A stretch of 64,000 nt of DNA, taken from Francisella persica ATCC VR-331. GTDB lineage: Bacteria; Pseudomonadota; Gammaproteobacteria; Francisellales; Francisellaceae. The notes under the pieces were generated by a model, which was not told the origin of the DNA, did no database searches, and was given only the letters and a program-made list of their open reading frames with translations. Below, piece after piece: positions 44,602 through 54,967 of this stretch. How positions within the stretch are numbered: position 1 is the stretch's first letter; each line of letters starts with the position of its first letter. Made by a program: the position numbers and the translations under genes. The stretch is from NCBI RefSeq assembly GCF_001653955.1, contig NZ_CP013022.1, positions 558,001 through 622,000 on the forward strand, given 5' to 3'.

Positions 44602-45371
44602 ATGAGTAAAGTTATTAAAGAAGTAGTTGATAAAATGTAAGATACTTTACTTGTAGTTGAATTAGGTTCATATACTGCTGTCAAAATCTCTATTCTGTTG
44701 AAATAAATACAGTTTAGTAGTTAAGTTAGTACAACCAAATAGTAATAAAATAGAGATAATAAGAGATGGTAAAAAGTATTATGCATCTGTCGTAGGCTGT
44801 ACACAAATTTAGAAAGCAGTATCTTCACTAGTAGATAACCTTAAATATATTAGAATCTTTGGGATACGCTCACTTATGACTTTATTTCTCCAAAGATAAA
44901 TCAGGTGAATGAAAGTGGTAAATATACTTCTACATTTTATATTTATTTTTTATATCAGGCAAATATTTTTATCAGTTAAGCAAATATGATGTCGCAATAG
45001 TAACCTCTAAAGACTTCGAAAAATAAGATAAAGACCGCTGGATTATTGCTGCAAATATTGATGGAACAAAGATTTATGTTAGCCAATATATTTATATTGG
45101 GTATAACCTAGAGATTCGTAGAGATAGTATTGACTATAATTTAACTATCACTATCGATGGTAAACAATTAACTCATTCAATTTAAACATATAAAATTATA
45201 TTGTTGAAGATGATATCCAAAAGACTAATCTTCTTGAGAAATGTTTAGGTGCTGGTATTAGTAAATATCAAAACTAAATATCATACCTTTAGAAGGCCGG
45301 TCACAACGGAAGCTCTAATTGATGAGTGGACAGTTATAGTTTTAAAGTATTTAGAAAATAAAACTAACTGA
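44602..45371 (+). pseudogene. unrecognised degraded gene
   Basis: Plus-strand coding debris between tRNA-Leu and the PepSY remnant. It starts MSKVIKEVVDKM and then shifts frame and meets stops repeatedly. Legible stretches include SNKIEIIRDGKKYYASVVG (near 44740), DRWIIAANIDGTKIYVSQ (near 45035) and LEIRRDSIDYNLTITIDGKQ (near 45110). The look is of a soluble or exported protein, but I cannot name a family. The ends are approximate. Confidence 0.55.
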
Positions 45372-45505
45372 GTAAAGTTTTTTCGTGAGCAGGCAGAGGA
45401 ATATATATACTGTTCTAATTAAATAGCTAAGATAATAGTAATTGTTAAGGTCTAATTGATGTTAGATTGATTATATAAAATACGATTATATTTTGGAGGT
45501 TATAT

Positions 45506-45964
45506 ATGAGTAAGGCAACTTGGTTAACTTCTATATTTGTACTATCAGTAACTGTGCAGTATCATATAATAGGTTTACTGAGGATATTCCAAATTCAACA
45601 GTGCTACCACTAGCTAAAGATTGTTAGTAATATCTACTTGCAAGATTATAGTGGTATCAACAAAGTTGAATATGATGATGACGTATATGTAGGCAATAGT
45701 TATTAATACAGATGGTTAAGAACAGTTATTTGTATATTGATGCTGCTACAGTAACAGTACCTGCACCAAAACAAGTGCTAAAGAGATTAATATGAGTCAG
45801 GCTATAGAGCAGATATTCCTCAAGGTAGATCTAAGACTAGTACAAGTGTTGAGTGTTATAATGGTGCATACAAAGTAGAGTGCCTATATAGTAATAATCA
45901 ACAAGTTGAAGTTTTGGTTGATGCAGTTAGTGGCAAAATTTTACAAATAAGTTATGATGATTAG
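45506..45964 (+). pseudogene. PepSY-domain exported protein, degraded
   Basis: It has a good ribosome-binding site (GGAGG at 45495-45499) and an ATG followed by a hydrophobic export-like segment, MSKATWLTSIFVLS. Legible pieces follow: LQDYSGINKVEYDDDVYV, LYIDAATVTVPAP and the C-terminal PepSY-like motif VEVLVDAVSGKILQISYDD. At least five frameshifts or stops intervene. PepSY domains are often found in secreted proteins, some thought to inhibit peptidases. The end overlaps the hemW stop on the other strand by 3 bases. Confidence 0.75.
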
Positions 45965-47103
45965 CTAAAAAGATTTATACAATCATTTAGGAACAAATAG
46001 CCTCTAGTTGTTGGTTTAATTTGATTATTATTTAGCTGTAAGAGACCCTTATCAATACCTAGTTGTAACTGTTGGCTGATAGTATTTCTTGGTAAAAAAG
46101 TTTGTTGTTCAAAATTACTAAGATTAAAGCCGTTTTTTAATCTCAGGGCGTTGAGCATAAACTCATATATAATCTCATCTTCAGTGACTATATTTGAGTC
46201 TTTGATAAATTTGTTAGTTTGAGTATATATCTTAGGGTGCTTATGTTTCCAAACTCTTTTGATTTGTTTAGTTTTAAGATCGGTAATCTTGCTATGTGCT
46301 CCTGCGCCAATACCTATATAATCACCAAACATCCAGTAATTAGAATTATGAATAGATCTTAGAGCATTTTGGGCAAAAGCTGAAACTTCATATTGCTTAA
46401 AACCAGCCTGTGCTAGAGCCTCTTTGCCAGCTATTTCAATACTCTCGAGAATTTCTTCATCAGGGAGTTTTGGTGGTTTAGCTGCAAATAAGGTATTAGG
46501 CTCAATAGTAAGCTGATACCAAGAAATATGCATTGGTTGCATTGCTATGGCTTGAGTTATATCAAAGATACCATCATCAAAGCTCTGATTCGGAAGCCCA
46601 TGCATTATATCAACATTAAAATTTGAGATTTTTGAGTTTTTGATTTCATTAATAGTTGTATAAACATTTTCGCAACTATGAATTCTTCCCAAAATTTTTA
46701 GTTTATCATCTTGAAAGCTTTGCACCCCAAGTGATATTCTATTAATACCAATATTTTGATAACTTAGTATTGTACCTCTCTCTACAGTTCCTGGGTTCAT
46801 TTCTAAAGTTATTTCGCAGTTAGTACTAATTTTTGCATTTTTAGTGATATGTTGTAAAACTTTACCGAGATGCTCAGCTTTAAAAAGCGAAGGAGTGCCT
46901 CCCCCAATGAAAATACTTATAACTTCTCTAGCTTGTAAATCATCAAGATGAGTATCAAAATCGGCTATAAGTTTTTGATAATACTGTTCTAAAAGATAGC
47001 TATCATCTCTTATCGGATGAGAGTTAAAATCACAGTATGGACATTTACGCACACACCAAGGAAAATGGATATAAATTCCAATTTGTTTGTTTATTTCAAA
47101 CAT
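45961..47103 (-). CDS. hemW: HemW-like radical SAM haem chaperone
   Basis: This 380-residue radical SAM protein has the cluster motif CVRKCPYCDF near residue 17. True coproporphyrinogen dehydrogenase HemN has a fourth cysteine after the triad (CxxxCxxCxC); here it is Phe, as in HemW, which binds and delivers haem to respiratory enzymes. The following IGGGTPSLF, GVQSFQ and DIMHGLPNQ motifs are typical. A single base separates its start from the GtrA-like gene's stop, so they may be one transcript. Confidence 0.9.
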   Translation of the reverse strand: MFEINKQIGIYIHFPWCVRKCPYCDFNSHPIRDDSYLLEQYYQKLIADFDTHLDDLQAREVISIFIGGGTPSLFKAEHLGKVLQHITKNAKISTNCEITLEMNPGTVERGTILSYQNIGINRISLGVQSFQDDKLKILGRIHSCENVYTTINEIKNSKISNFNVDIMHGLPNQSFDDGIFDITQAIAMQPMHISWYQLTIEPNTLFAAKPPKLPDEEILESIEIAGKEALAQAGFKQYEVSAFAQNALRSIHNSNYWMFGDYIGIGAGAHSKITDLKTKQIKRVWKHKHPKIYTQTNKFIKDSNIVTEDEIIYEFMLNALRLKNGFNLSNFEQQTFLPRNTISQQLQLGIDKGLLQLNNNQIKPTTRGYLFLNDCINLFS

Positions 47104-47104
47104 T

Positions 47105-47482
47105 TTATACCTTAAAGATTAAAAATTTACTTACAACAAAAGTATATATGGCAACTAGACCCATAGTTATGAATAAAGCTAGTAGATATTGTATTTTTAA
47201 GATATGTAATAATACATAATAAATTGATTCATTAAGCCCAAGACCTATTATAACATTTATAAAAAATTGTATTACAGCTTTTTTATGAGATTGGGTAGTT
47301 GTCGAAAATGTCAGAAATCGATGACCAAAATAGCTAACATTAAATGCAGTTAAAAAAGCGAAAAAGTTTGCAACTAAAGGTCTAAAAATACTTACTTCAA
47401 CAAGTATCCAAACGATAATAAAGTTAGTTATAGAAGCTAAGATGCCAACAATAATAAAAAAATAAAGTTGTTTTTTTAGCAT
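47105..47482 (-). CDS. GtrA-like family small membrane protein
   Basis: This 125-residue inner-membrane protein has four predicted helices. The N-terminal helix FFIIVGILASITNFIIVWIL and the pattern ANFFAFLTAFNVSYFGHRFLTF match the GtrA/DPMS family, whose members are thought to flip lipid-linked sugars or help glycosylate surface polysaccharide. No glycosyltransferase partner is beside it. It lies upstream of hemW on the minus strand. Confidence 0.8.
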   Translation of the reverse strand: MLKKQLYFFIIVGILASITNFIIVWILVEVSIFRPLVANFFAFLTAFNVSYFGHRFLTFSTTTQSHKKAVIQFFINVIIGLGLNESIYYVLLHILKIQYLLALFITMGLVAIYTFVVSKFLIFKV

Positions 47483-47551
47483 TGTTTATGGAGTTTTGTT
47501 GTAGTTGTTTATATTATAACTGTTAAAGAAAGTTTTATAAGGAAAAGTTAA

Positions 47552-48430
47552 GTGGAAATAATTAAATATCAACTAGGAATTATTGAAAACTTGCCATCAT
47601 CAGCTTTATATATGATGTTTAACATCAAAAAAAATACTGATACTAAGTTTGGATTAAAAATTTTACAAAGATTTGTTGATGGTAAAAGTGTAGTCTCAGG
47701 CTTTGGCAATAATCTACTAAAAATGTTTAAAATACCGGAGAATGAAAACTTTAAAAGAATTAAATTTAATAATCCAAGAATGTGCGATAATGATGGTTAT
47801 GATTTGGTTCTTTGGTTAAGAGATGATGATAGAGGAGAATTATTTCACAAGGCAATAGCCATTAAAAAAGCTCTTGGAGATTATTTTGATATAGGAAAAG
47901 TTATCTCAAGCTATACTTATCGTGGTAGGTATGATTTATCAGGTTTCGAAGATGGTATTGAGAACCCTAAAGGTGTAGAAGTCATACCAGCAGCAATAAA
48001 CTCTGAAGGTGAATTAGAAGGTTCTAGTTTTTGGGTGTTGCAGCAGTGGCTTCATGACTTTGATTGGCTCAATAGTGCTAGTCAATCAACAAAAGAAGAG
48101 TGTGTAGGTAGATCTTTGGATGATTCACATCAATTTGATAATTTAAAAGACTTCGCTCACGTTAAAAGATCAGCAAAAGAAAATTTTGAACCAGAAGCAC
48201 AAATCTTAAGAAAATCAATGCCATGGTCAGATGATCAACTAAAAGGTGGGTTTATGTTTTCAGGGTTTGCGCCATCTTTTAGATCTTTTAATTTACAAAT
48301 GGGCAATATGCTTGGTGGCAGTGATGGTATCATAGATGGTGTTTTTAAGTTTTCTAAGATTATAGAAACTAGTTATTTATGGTGTCCACCTTTTAAGAAA
48401 GGTAAGCTTGATATTTCTCTACTAAATTAG
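47552..48430 (+). CDS. DyP-type haem peroxidase
   Basis: This dye-decolorising-type peroxidase of 292 residues has no signal peptide. The distal GxxDG motif is GFEDGIENP (Asp134-Gly135), and a conserved histidine lies in KDFAHVKRSA, the likely proximal haem ligand region. The C-terminal part, GFMFSGFAPSFRSFNLQMGNM, fits the family. The start is GTG with AAGGAAAAG upstream. Physiological substrate unknown; peroxide defence is the likely use. Confidence 0.88.
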   Translation: MEIIKYQLGIIENLPSSALYMMFNIKKNTDTKFGLKILQRFVDGKSVVSGFGNNLLKMFKIPENENFKRIKFNNPRMCDNDGYDLVLWLRDDDRGELFHKAIAIKKALGDYFDIGKVISSYTYRGRYDLSGFEDGIENPKGVEVIPAAINSEGELEGSSFWVLQQWLHDFDWLNSASQSTKEECVGRSLDDSHQFDNLKDFAHVKRSAKENFEPEAQILRKSMPWSDDQLKGGFMFSGFAPSFRSFNLQMGNMLGGSDGIIDGVFKFSKIIETSYLWCPPFKKGKLDISLLN

Positions 48431-48535
48431 AACAAACTACTTGAAATTCTTTATTTTATATACAAATAGTCATTAACAGGTTAAAATATATGAGTGTTTT
48501 GCAAAAAAATAATTAGTATCTACGGAGGTTAAAGC

Positions 48536-51346
48536 ATGTTTGATATTAAAAATATCACTAAGCTGAAAATAGAGGATAAAGGAAAGAAGTATTCTTTATA
48601 TAGCTTGAAGAAACTTTCTCAAGAGCTTGGTAAAGATGTTAAGCGTCTTCCTTATTCAATTAGAGTATTACTTGAAAACCAACTTAGAAATATAGATGGT
48701 TATAAAGTAAAAGAAGATGATATGCACAAGGTTTTAGAATGGGACGCTAAAGCTAGTTCAAGAGCTGAGATTCCATATATGCCTGCTAGGGTTGTGATGC
48801 AAGATTTTACAGGTGTTCCAGCAGTAGTTGATTTAGCTGTGATGAGAAAGGCGATCAAGGATGCTGGTGGCGATGTAGATAAAATTAATCCTCTTGTAGA
48901 TACAGCTATGGTAATTGACCATTCAGTACAGGTCGATTTTTATGGAACAAAAACTGCTTTAGCTCAAAACGTAGCTAAAGAATTTGAAAGAAATGGTGAG
49001 AGATACAGCTTACTTAAGTGGGCCCAAAAAGCATTTGATGATTTCATGGTTGTACCACCTGGTATGGGGATTATTCACCAAGTTAATTTAGAGTATATTG
49101 CAAAAGGCGCTTTAGTTAAAAACATCAATGGTGAAGATTTAATTTATCCAGATACTCTAGTAGGTACAGATTCACACACTACTATGATCAATGGTGTTGG
49201 TGTAGTAGGTTGGGGTGTAGGTGGCATTGAAGCTGAGGCTGTAATGCTTGGTCAACCATATTATATGGTTCTTCCTGATGTTGTTGGTGTGAAACTTACT
49301 GGTAAGTTAAAAACTGGTATAACAGCTACTGACCTTGTACTTAAGATTACAGAAGTACTTAGAAAGCATGGTGTTGTTGGTAAGTTTGTTGAGTACTATG
49401 GCGAAGGGTTAGAGAGCTTATCTTTACCAGATAGAGCAACTATAGCAAATATGGCTCCAGAATATGGTGCAACAACTGGTTTCTTCCCAGTTGATGAAGT
49501 AACATTAGATTTCTTCAACAATACAAACCGTAGTGAGTTAGTAGATGCTGCACGTAAAATGTATAAAGAGCAATTATTATTTAGAGAGAATCCTGCTGAA
49601 GAACCAGAATATTCTAGTATAGTAGAAATAGATCTATCCGAAGTCGAATCTAACCTTGCTGGCCCTAATCGTCCACAAGATAGAGTAGCCTTCCATGATA
49701 TGAAAAAAGCTTTTGCAGAAGCTTTGGTTCATGAGCAAGGATTACATGGTTTTGGTTTAACTCAAGAACAGTTACAAAAATCAGCTGAAGTAAAAGGTCT
49801 TGGTGAAAGAATTACTCATGGTTCACTTGCAATTGCTGCAATTACTTCATGTACAAATACTTCGAACCCATCACTACTTTTAGGTGCTGGTTTATTAGCT
49901 AAGAAAGCAAATGTAAAAGGACTTAAAGTTAAACCTTATATTAAAACATCATTAGCGCCTGGATCTCAAGTCGTGACTCAATATCTTGAGAAGGCTAATT
50001 TGTTGTCAGAGCTTGAAAACTTAGGTTTTAATATAGTTGGTTATGGTTGTACTACTTGTATTGGTAACTCTGGTCCTCTTGATGAGCCTGTAGTAGAGGC
50101 TATAAATGAAGCTGATCTTGTGGTTGCTTCTGTAAGTTCTGGTAATCGTAACTTTGAAGGGCGTATTAACCCTCATGTTAAAGCAAATTACCTTGCATCA
50201 CCAATTCATGTGGTTGCTTATGCATTAGCTGGGACTATTGATTTTGATCCAGTTGAAGATGTTATCGGTAAAGATGCAGATGGTAATGATGTTTACCTTG
50301 CAGATATTTGGCCAACTACAGAAGAGATTTCTGCTATACAAGCTGATGTGATTAACTCAGACATGTTCAAAAAAGCTTATGCAACAGTCCTTGATGGTAC
50401 TGAGGACTGGCAAAAACTTAAAGCTCCAGAAGGCAAGCTTTATGAATTTGATAAATCTTCTACTTATATCCAATGTCCTAACTTCTTTGAGAAGTTTGCA
50501 GATGGTAATGATGATTTAGATATCAAAGGTGCTAGAACTCTTCTAATGTTAGGTGATTCTGTAACTACAGACCATATTTCACCTGCTGGAGCTATTCCAG
50601 AAGAGTATCCTGCTGGACAATACCTAAAATCGCATGGTGTTGAGAAGAAAGATTTTAACTCTTATGGTTCTCGTCGTGGAAACCATGAAGTTATGATGAG
50701 AGGTACTTTTGCTAATATCCGTATCCGTAACTTACTTTTAGATAATATTGAGGGTGGTTTTACTAAGTGTCATCTTGATGGTTCTCAACAGTATGTATTT
50801 GATGCAGCTATGAAATACAAAGAAAAAGGTGTTCCATTAGTTATATTAGCTGGTAAAGAATATGGTACTGGTTCTTCACGTGATTGGGCTGCAAAAGGTA
50901 CATTCCTATTAGGTGTTAGAGCAGTTATAGCTGAGAGCTATGAAAGGATTCATAGATCTAACTTAGTTGGTATGGGTGTATTACCTCTCGAGTACGTTGA
51001 TGGACAGAATGCTAAGACTTTAGGTTTAGATGGTTCGGAAATATTCAATATTGAGAACTTAAACAACATTAAACCACGTCAAAGAGTAGTAGTTGAAGCA
51101 GTTCATCCTGGTACTGCTCATACAACAACATTTGAGGCTTTAGCTCGTCTAGATGCCGATGTTGATGTTGACTACTTAAAGAATGGAGGTATTTTACAAA
51201 CTGTTCTTAAAGATATTATAGTGGGTAAAAAAGAGTCTAAGACTACCGAATCTGCAACTACTGGTTGTGTCAGTATAAATGCTTCATCTGAAACATCTTG
51301 CCCATTTGCAAAGATTGCTAATTTTTTCAAGAAACTATTTAAATAA
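48536..51346 (+). CDS. acnA: Aconitate hydratase A
   Basis: This AcnA/IRP-type enzyme isomerises citrate to isocitrate through a 4Fe-4S cluster. It has 936 residues. Cluster cysteines lie in SCTNTSNPS and YGCTTCIGNSGP. LGDSVTTDHISPAGAIP and GKEYGTGSSRDWAAKG form the swivel-domain substrate site. A strong ACGGAGG site precedes the ATG. The enzyme is about 40 residues longer than E. coli AcnA, owing to a C-terminal tail with two extra cysteines (TGCVSINASSETSCPF) ending in a basic amphipathic stretch. Confidence 0.97.
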   Translation: MFDIKNITKLKIEDKGKKYSLYSLKKLSQELGKDVKRLPYSIRVLLENQLRNIDGYKVKEDDMHKVLEWDAKASSRAEIPYMPARVVMQDFTGVPAVVDLAVMRKAIKDAGGDVDKINPLVDTAMVIDHSVQVDFYGTKTALAQNVAKEFERNGERYSLLKWAQKAFDDFMVVPPGMGIIHQVNLEYIAKGALVKNINGEDLIYPDTLVGTDSHTTMINGVGVVGWGVGGIEAEAVMLGQPYYMVLPDVVGVKLTGKLKTGITATDLVLKITEVLRKHGVVGKFVEYYGEGLESLSLPDRATIANMAPEYGATTGFFPVDEVTLDFFNNTNRSELVDAARKMYKEQLLFRENPAEEPEYSSIVEIDLSEVESNLAGPNRPQDRVAFHDMKKAFAEALVHEQGLHGFGLTQEQLQKSAEVKGLGERITHGSLAIAAITSCTNTSNPSLLLGAGLLAKKANVKGLKVKPYIKTSLAPGSQVVTQYLEKANLLSELENLGFNIVGYGCTTCIGNSGPLDEPVVEAINEADLVVASVSSGNRNFEGRINPHVKANYLASPIHVVAYALAGTIDFDPVEDVIGKDADGNDVYLADIWPTTEEISAIQADVINSDMFKKAYATVLDGTEDWQKLKAPEGKLYEFDKSSTYIQCPNFFEKFADGNDDLDIKGARTLLMLGDSVTTDHISPAGAIPEEYPAGQYLKSHGVEKKDFNSYGSRRGNHEVMMRGTFANIRIRNLLLDNIEGGFTKCHLDGSQQYVFDAAMKYKEKGVPLVILAGKEYGTGSSRDWAAKGTFLLGVRAVIAESYERIHRSNLVGMGVLPLEYVDGQNAKTLGLDGSEIFNIENLNNIKPRQRVVVEAVHPGTAHTTTFEALARLDADVDVDYLKNGGILQTVLKDIIVGKKESKTTESATTGCVSINASSETSCPFAKIANFFKKLFK

Positions 51347-51399
51347 TCAATCTAAAAAATTCCTTAATAGCCTATTTTTATCCTTTAGTAGGAAAGTTC

Positions 51400-52430
51400 T
51401 AATACCATTATTAGATTTAAGTTCTATTCTTGATATGATAAGAAAATTATTAACTCTTTGTGTACAAAAAAAGCCTCTGATTTGTATATATCCTATTATT
51501 GTAAGGCTAAATATAGGATAGATGGTAATTTAAATTAATATTGAATCATCACATGTATTAAATTGATAAGATAATTTCACAGATACTTTTAGAAATCATG
51601 ACTGATGATCAAAAAGATGAGCGAAACTTACGAATGTGATTTTTCTATATATGATAGAGATAATGATGCAGATTTAGGGTAAATGCTTTTTTTCATAACC
51701 GTGGTTATGGTGAAGTATTTCGTCGTTTGGAAAATATTATTCCAACTTTAGATCAGTTTTGTGTAGCCAAGAATTCTCAAAGAAGTCCAAGCTAAAAATG
51801 GTGGTTTGATCTTAGTTACATTGTCTAAAGATTAGGGTAAGAGTAGTACTTTTGCAACATTAGTCAATGAGATTAATCAAAAATATAATTCGCATATTTT
51901 GACTATTGGGGATCCAGTAGAATTTGTTAGTACAAATCAAAGATCACTAGTTAATTAACGTGAGGTTAAAAGGATACAAGAAGCTTTAATGCGGCCATAA
52001 AAGCAGCACTGAGGTAAGGGTCCTGATTGTATCCTTGTTGGTGAGATGCGTAATTAAAAAATATTAGATTAGTACTAGAGGCAGCTGAAACAGGTCATTT
52101 GGTTTTAGGAACAATTACATACAATGTCAGCTATAAAAACGTTAATATGGTTTTTACTGTATTTCCACCTGCTGAACAGGAGCTTGTGCGCAATATGTTA
52201 GCTTAGTCATTACAAATTGTTACCTCACAGCACTTACTTATAAACGTAAAGGCAGTAACCGTGTCGCAGCATATGAGGGTTTATTTCAAATACTGGTATT
52301 AGAAATATAATTAAAGAAAACAAATTTCCGCGTATTTATACTGCACTACAAACTGGTACAGCTAAAGGAATGGCACACAATGTAACAGAGTATTGAGAAT
52401 ATTCTTGGCTGGAGCAATTACACCAGTAAA
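51400..52430 (+). pseudogene. pilT: pilT (type IV pilus retraction ATPase), degraded
   Basis: PilT powers pilus retraction and DNA uptake. The N-terminus PLLDLSSILDMIRKLLTLCVQ and later pieces are recognisable in shifting frames: GGLILVTLSKD (where GSTGSGKST should follow), HILTIGDPVEFV, PDCILVGEMRN (Walker B), LVLEAAETGHLVLGT, FPPAEQELVRNMLA and IYTALQTGTAKGM near the end. At least ten disruptions separate them. The Walker A loop is ruined by a stop before GKSST. Limits are approximate. Confidence 0.9.
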
Positions 52431-52454
52431 TATATAGTTATCAGATAAGAAAGC

Positions 52455-53417
52455 TTAGTAGCTTAATTTTTCTTTAATTTTTCCTCTGAAAATATAATAA
52501 GCGTAGCTAGTATAAAGCAATAATAAAGGAATCATTGTAATTGCTGGGATTAAAGTAAATAGTAATGTTGTATCACTAGCTTGGGCCTGTGTATATGTTA
52601 TTTGATAAGGAATAACATATGGGAATATTAGTGTTAACATACTTATATAAGTTAATATGAATATCGCTACTGCTAGCCAGTATGGTAGAGCATGATTTCT
52701 TGCTTCTATAACTTTGATAAGGAGTAAAAAGCTAATTATAGTAAGTACAAATAATTCTATTAATATTGCAATTTTATAGAAGTTATATAGAGGTAGTTTT
52801 ATATATAATGGAGTCATCACACCGATTATTAGCATTAGAACAGCTAGAATAAGGCAGCATACCTTAGCAAATTGTTTAGTTTTGTTAAATAACTCTCCTT
52901 CAGTCTTTAAAATTAAGCGTGTTGCGCCAAGTAGACTATAGCCAAATACTAATGTAATACCTGTGACAGTAGAAAAACCAATAGTATAAAAGTGAGTATG
53001 AGGAAAGCCAACAATTAATTCACCAACTATATAGCCTTGAATGAATGTAGCTATAAACGATGATATAAAGAATAACCTATCCCAATTTTTTATACCTTTT
53101 GGTGAAGATTTTAATCTAAATTCAAAGCATATTCCTCTTAATAATATCATTACTACTAATAGTATTGCCGAGAGGTAAATCTTTGGGAAAATGTATGCAA
53201 AAGCTATTGGAAACATTCCATAGAAACATGCTAGTGCAAAAACTAGCCATGTTTGATTACCATCCCATGTTGGTAATAAGATACTTGTTGCTATATCTTT
53301 TTGGTGATCATCCAAGAGTGGAAATAATATTCCCATTCCTAATGCAAAACCATCCAAGATTACATATAGTAATAGAGCAAAAGCAATAATTGCTAGCCAA
53401 ATTAATCCTAGATCCAT
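52455..53417 (-). CDS. cydB: Cytochrome bd-type quinol oxidase subunit II
   Basis: This membrane subunit of a bd terminal oxidase (320 residues, about eight helices) starts MDLGLIWLAIIAFALLLYVILDG. The conserved motif PTWDGNQTWLVF lies near residue 49 and LRGICFEFR near residue 93. Subunit I lies 3 bases upstream on the same strand, so the two form an operon. No small CydX-like reading frame is apparent downstream. Confidence 0.93.
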   Translation of the reverse strand: MDLGLIWLAIIAFALLLYVILDGFALGMGILFPLLDDHQKDIATSILLPTWDGNQTWLVFALACFYGMFPIAFAYIFPKIYLSAILLVVMILLRGICFEFRLKSSPKGIKNWDRLFFISSFIATFIQGYIVGELIVGFPHTHFYTIGFSTVTGITLVFGYSLLGATRLILKTEGELFNKTKQFAKVCCLILAVLMLIIGVMTPLYIKLPLYNFYKIAILIELFVLTIISFLLLIKVIEARNHALPYWLAVAIFILTYISMLTLIFPYVIPYQITYTQAQASDTTLLFTLIPAITMIPLLLLYTSYAYYIFRGKIKEKLSY

Positions 53418-53420
53418 AAT

Positions 53421-54797
53421 CTACTCCTCTTCGCCTGTATTTTTTTCGACTGATTGGAAATATGAGTAAGGCATTCTTTCTTCTCCATCAGTGCTTGGCC
53501 CACTATTAATAATTTTAAATAAATATTTGAAGTAAAAGTATCCAAATATGATAAAATAAACGATAATTATTGAAGTGAGAGAAACAAAAACTTGCCAAAA
53601 ACTAAGGTCACTAACTGAATATTGAGTTCTAAGAATATTGTATACAACCCAAGGTTGTCTACCAAATTCAGCGGTAAACCAGCCGGTAATAATTGCGACA
53701 AATCCTAGAGGTGTGGTTAATGTACAAATTTTTAGGAACCACTTTGATGATTCTAGTTTTTTTCTAGATAACAAGAAAGTTCCAACTAAGCCTATTAGTA
53801 TCATTAATGTGCCTATACCAACCATTATTCTAAAGCTGTAAAAAACTACAGTGACTACAGGTCTATCTTTCTCAGTTACAGATTTTAAGCCGATAAGTTC
53901 ACCATTAAGCTCATGTGTGTTAATCAAAGATGCTAATTTAGGGATTTCTATAGTAAACAAGTTCTTCTCTTGTACTTCACTCGGGTAAGCAAAGATTACA
54001 AAAGGAGCACCTTTTTGAGTATCCCAAACACCTTCTATTGCAGCTGTTTTTAGTGGTTGATGTTTATGAACTTCTCTACCAACATCGTCACCAATTATAA
54101 GTTGACTTATACTTAGTATCAAAATCGATATTACCGAAAACTTAATACAAGTTTTAGCAAAAACATGATATTTGCCTTTGACGAGATAGTATGCGCTAAC
54201 TCCCAAGATTACCATTATAGTACTTAAATATGCTGCCATCAGCATATGAATATATCTAGGTATCACTGAAGGGTTAAATATAACATGATACCAACTATAA
54301 ACTTCAAATTTGCCATTTATATAATTCACACCACCTGGAGTTTGCATCCAAGAGTTTGCTGATAATATCCAGAAAGCTGAGAGTGTGACACCAGCAAATA
54401 TAATAAAGTTAGCTGAGAAGTGTATATACTTGTTAATTCTTCCCCAACCAAAAATCATTATCCCTAAAGCACCTGCTTCGATGAAGAATGCTGTTAATAC
54501 CTCATAAGTAAATAATGAACCAAGTACTGGACCTACTTTTTCGGCAAATCCTGCCCAGTTGGCGCCAAACTGGAATTCCATCACAATCCCAGAGACAACT
54601 CCCATACCAAACGTCAAAGCAAATACTTTTGTCCAAAATTTAACAATAGCTAAATATCTATTATTTTTTGTAATTAGCCAAAGAGCTTCAAAAATCATCA
54701 AGAATGTTGATAATCCGATACTAAAGGCTGGAAACAAAATATGAAAGCTTATAGTAAACGCAAATTGTACTCTTGATAGAATCTCGACCCAATACAT
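53421..54797 (-). CDS. cydA: Cytochrome bd-type quinol oxidase subunit I, short Q-loop (CIO type)
   Basis: This subunit oxidises quinol and reduces oxygen to water using haems b558, b595 and d. The 458 residues include His19 (haem ligand in ISFHILFP), the histidine of PSVIPRYIHMLMAAY and GRQPWVVYNILRT. The Q-loop lacks the long insertion of E. coli CydA: after GLKSVTEKDRPVVT the chain returns to the membrane at SFRIMVG. This places it in the short-loop group that includes cyanide-insensitive oxidases. The oxidase supports microaerobic respiration and peroxide or NO tolerance. Confidence 0.93.
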   Translation of the reverse strand: MYWVEILSRVQFAFTISFHILFPAFSIGLSTFLMIFEALWLITKNNRYLAIVKFWTKVFALTFGMGVVSGIVMEFQFGANWAGFAEKVGPVLGSLFTYEVLTAFFIEAGALGIMIFGWGRINKYIHFSANFIIFAGVTLSAFWILSANSWMQTPGGVNYINGKFEVYSWYHVIFNPSVIPRYIHMLMAAYLSTIMVILGVSAYYLVKGKYHVFAKTCIKFSVISILILSISQLIIGDDVGREVHKHQPLKTAAIEGVWDTQKGAPFVIFAYPSEVQEKNLFTIEIPKLASLINTHELNGELIGLKSVTEKDRPVVTVVFYSFRIMVGIGTLMILIGLVGTFLLSRKKLESSKWFLKICTLTTPLGFVAIITGWFTAEFGRQPWVVYNILRTQYSVSDLSFWQVFVSLTSIIIVYFIIFGYFYFKYLFKIINSGPSTDGEERMPYSYFQSVEKNTGEEE

Positions 54798-54967
54798 ATG
54801 AGAACCTCATTTATTCTTGAATAACCTTTTTGTGTAAAGATTGTCATATCTTAGAGTTATTCTCAATATTACTACGGTAAGATTAATCAAATGTAACGTT
54901 ATTTAGGCTATTTACTACTAATATAACATAATTTATAAGGTTAGATAAAAATTTTTGAAGAGGTGTT

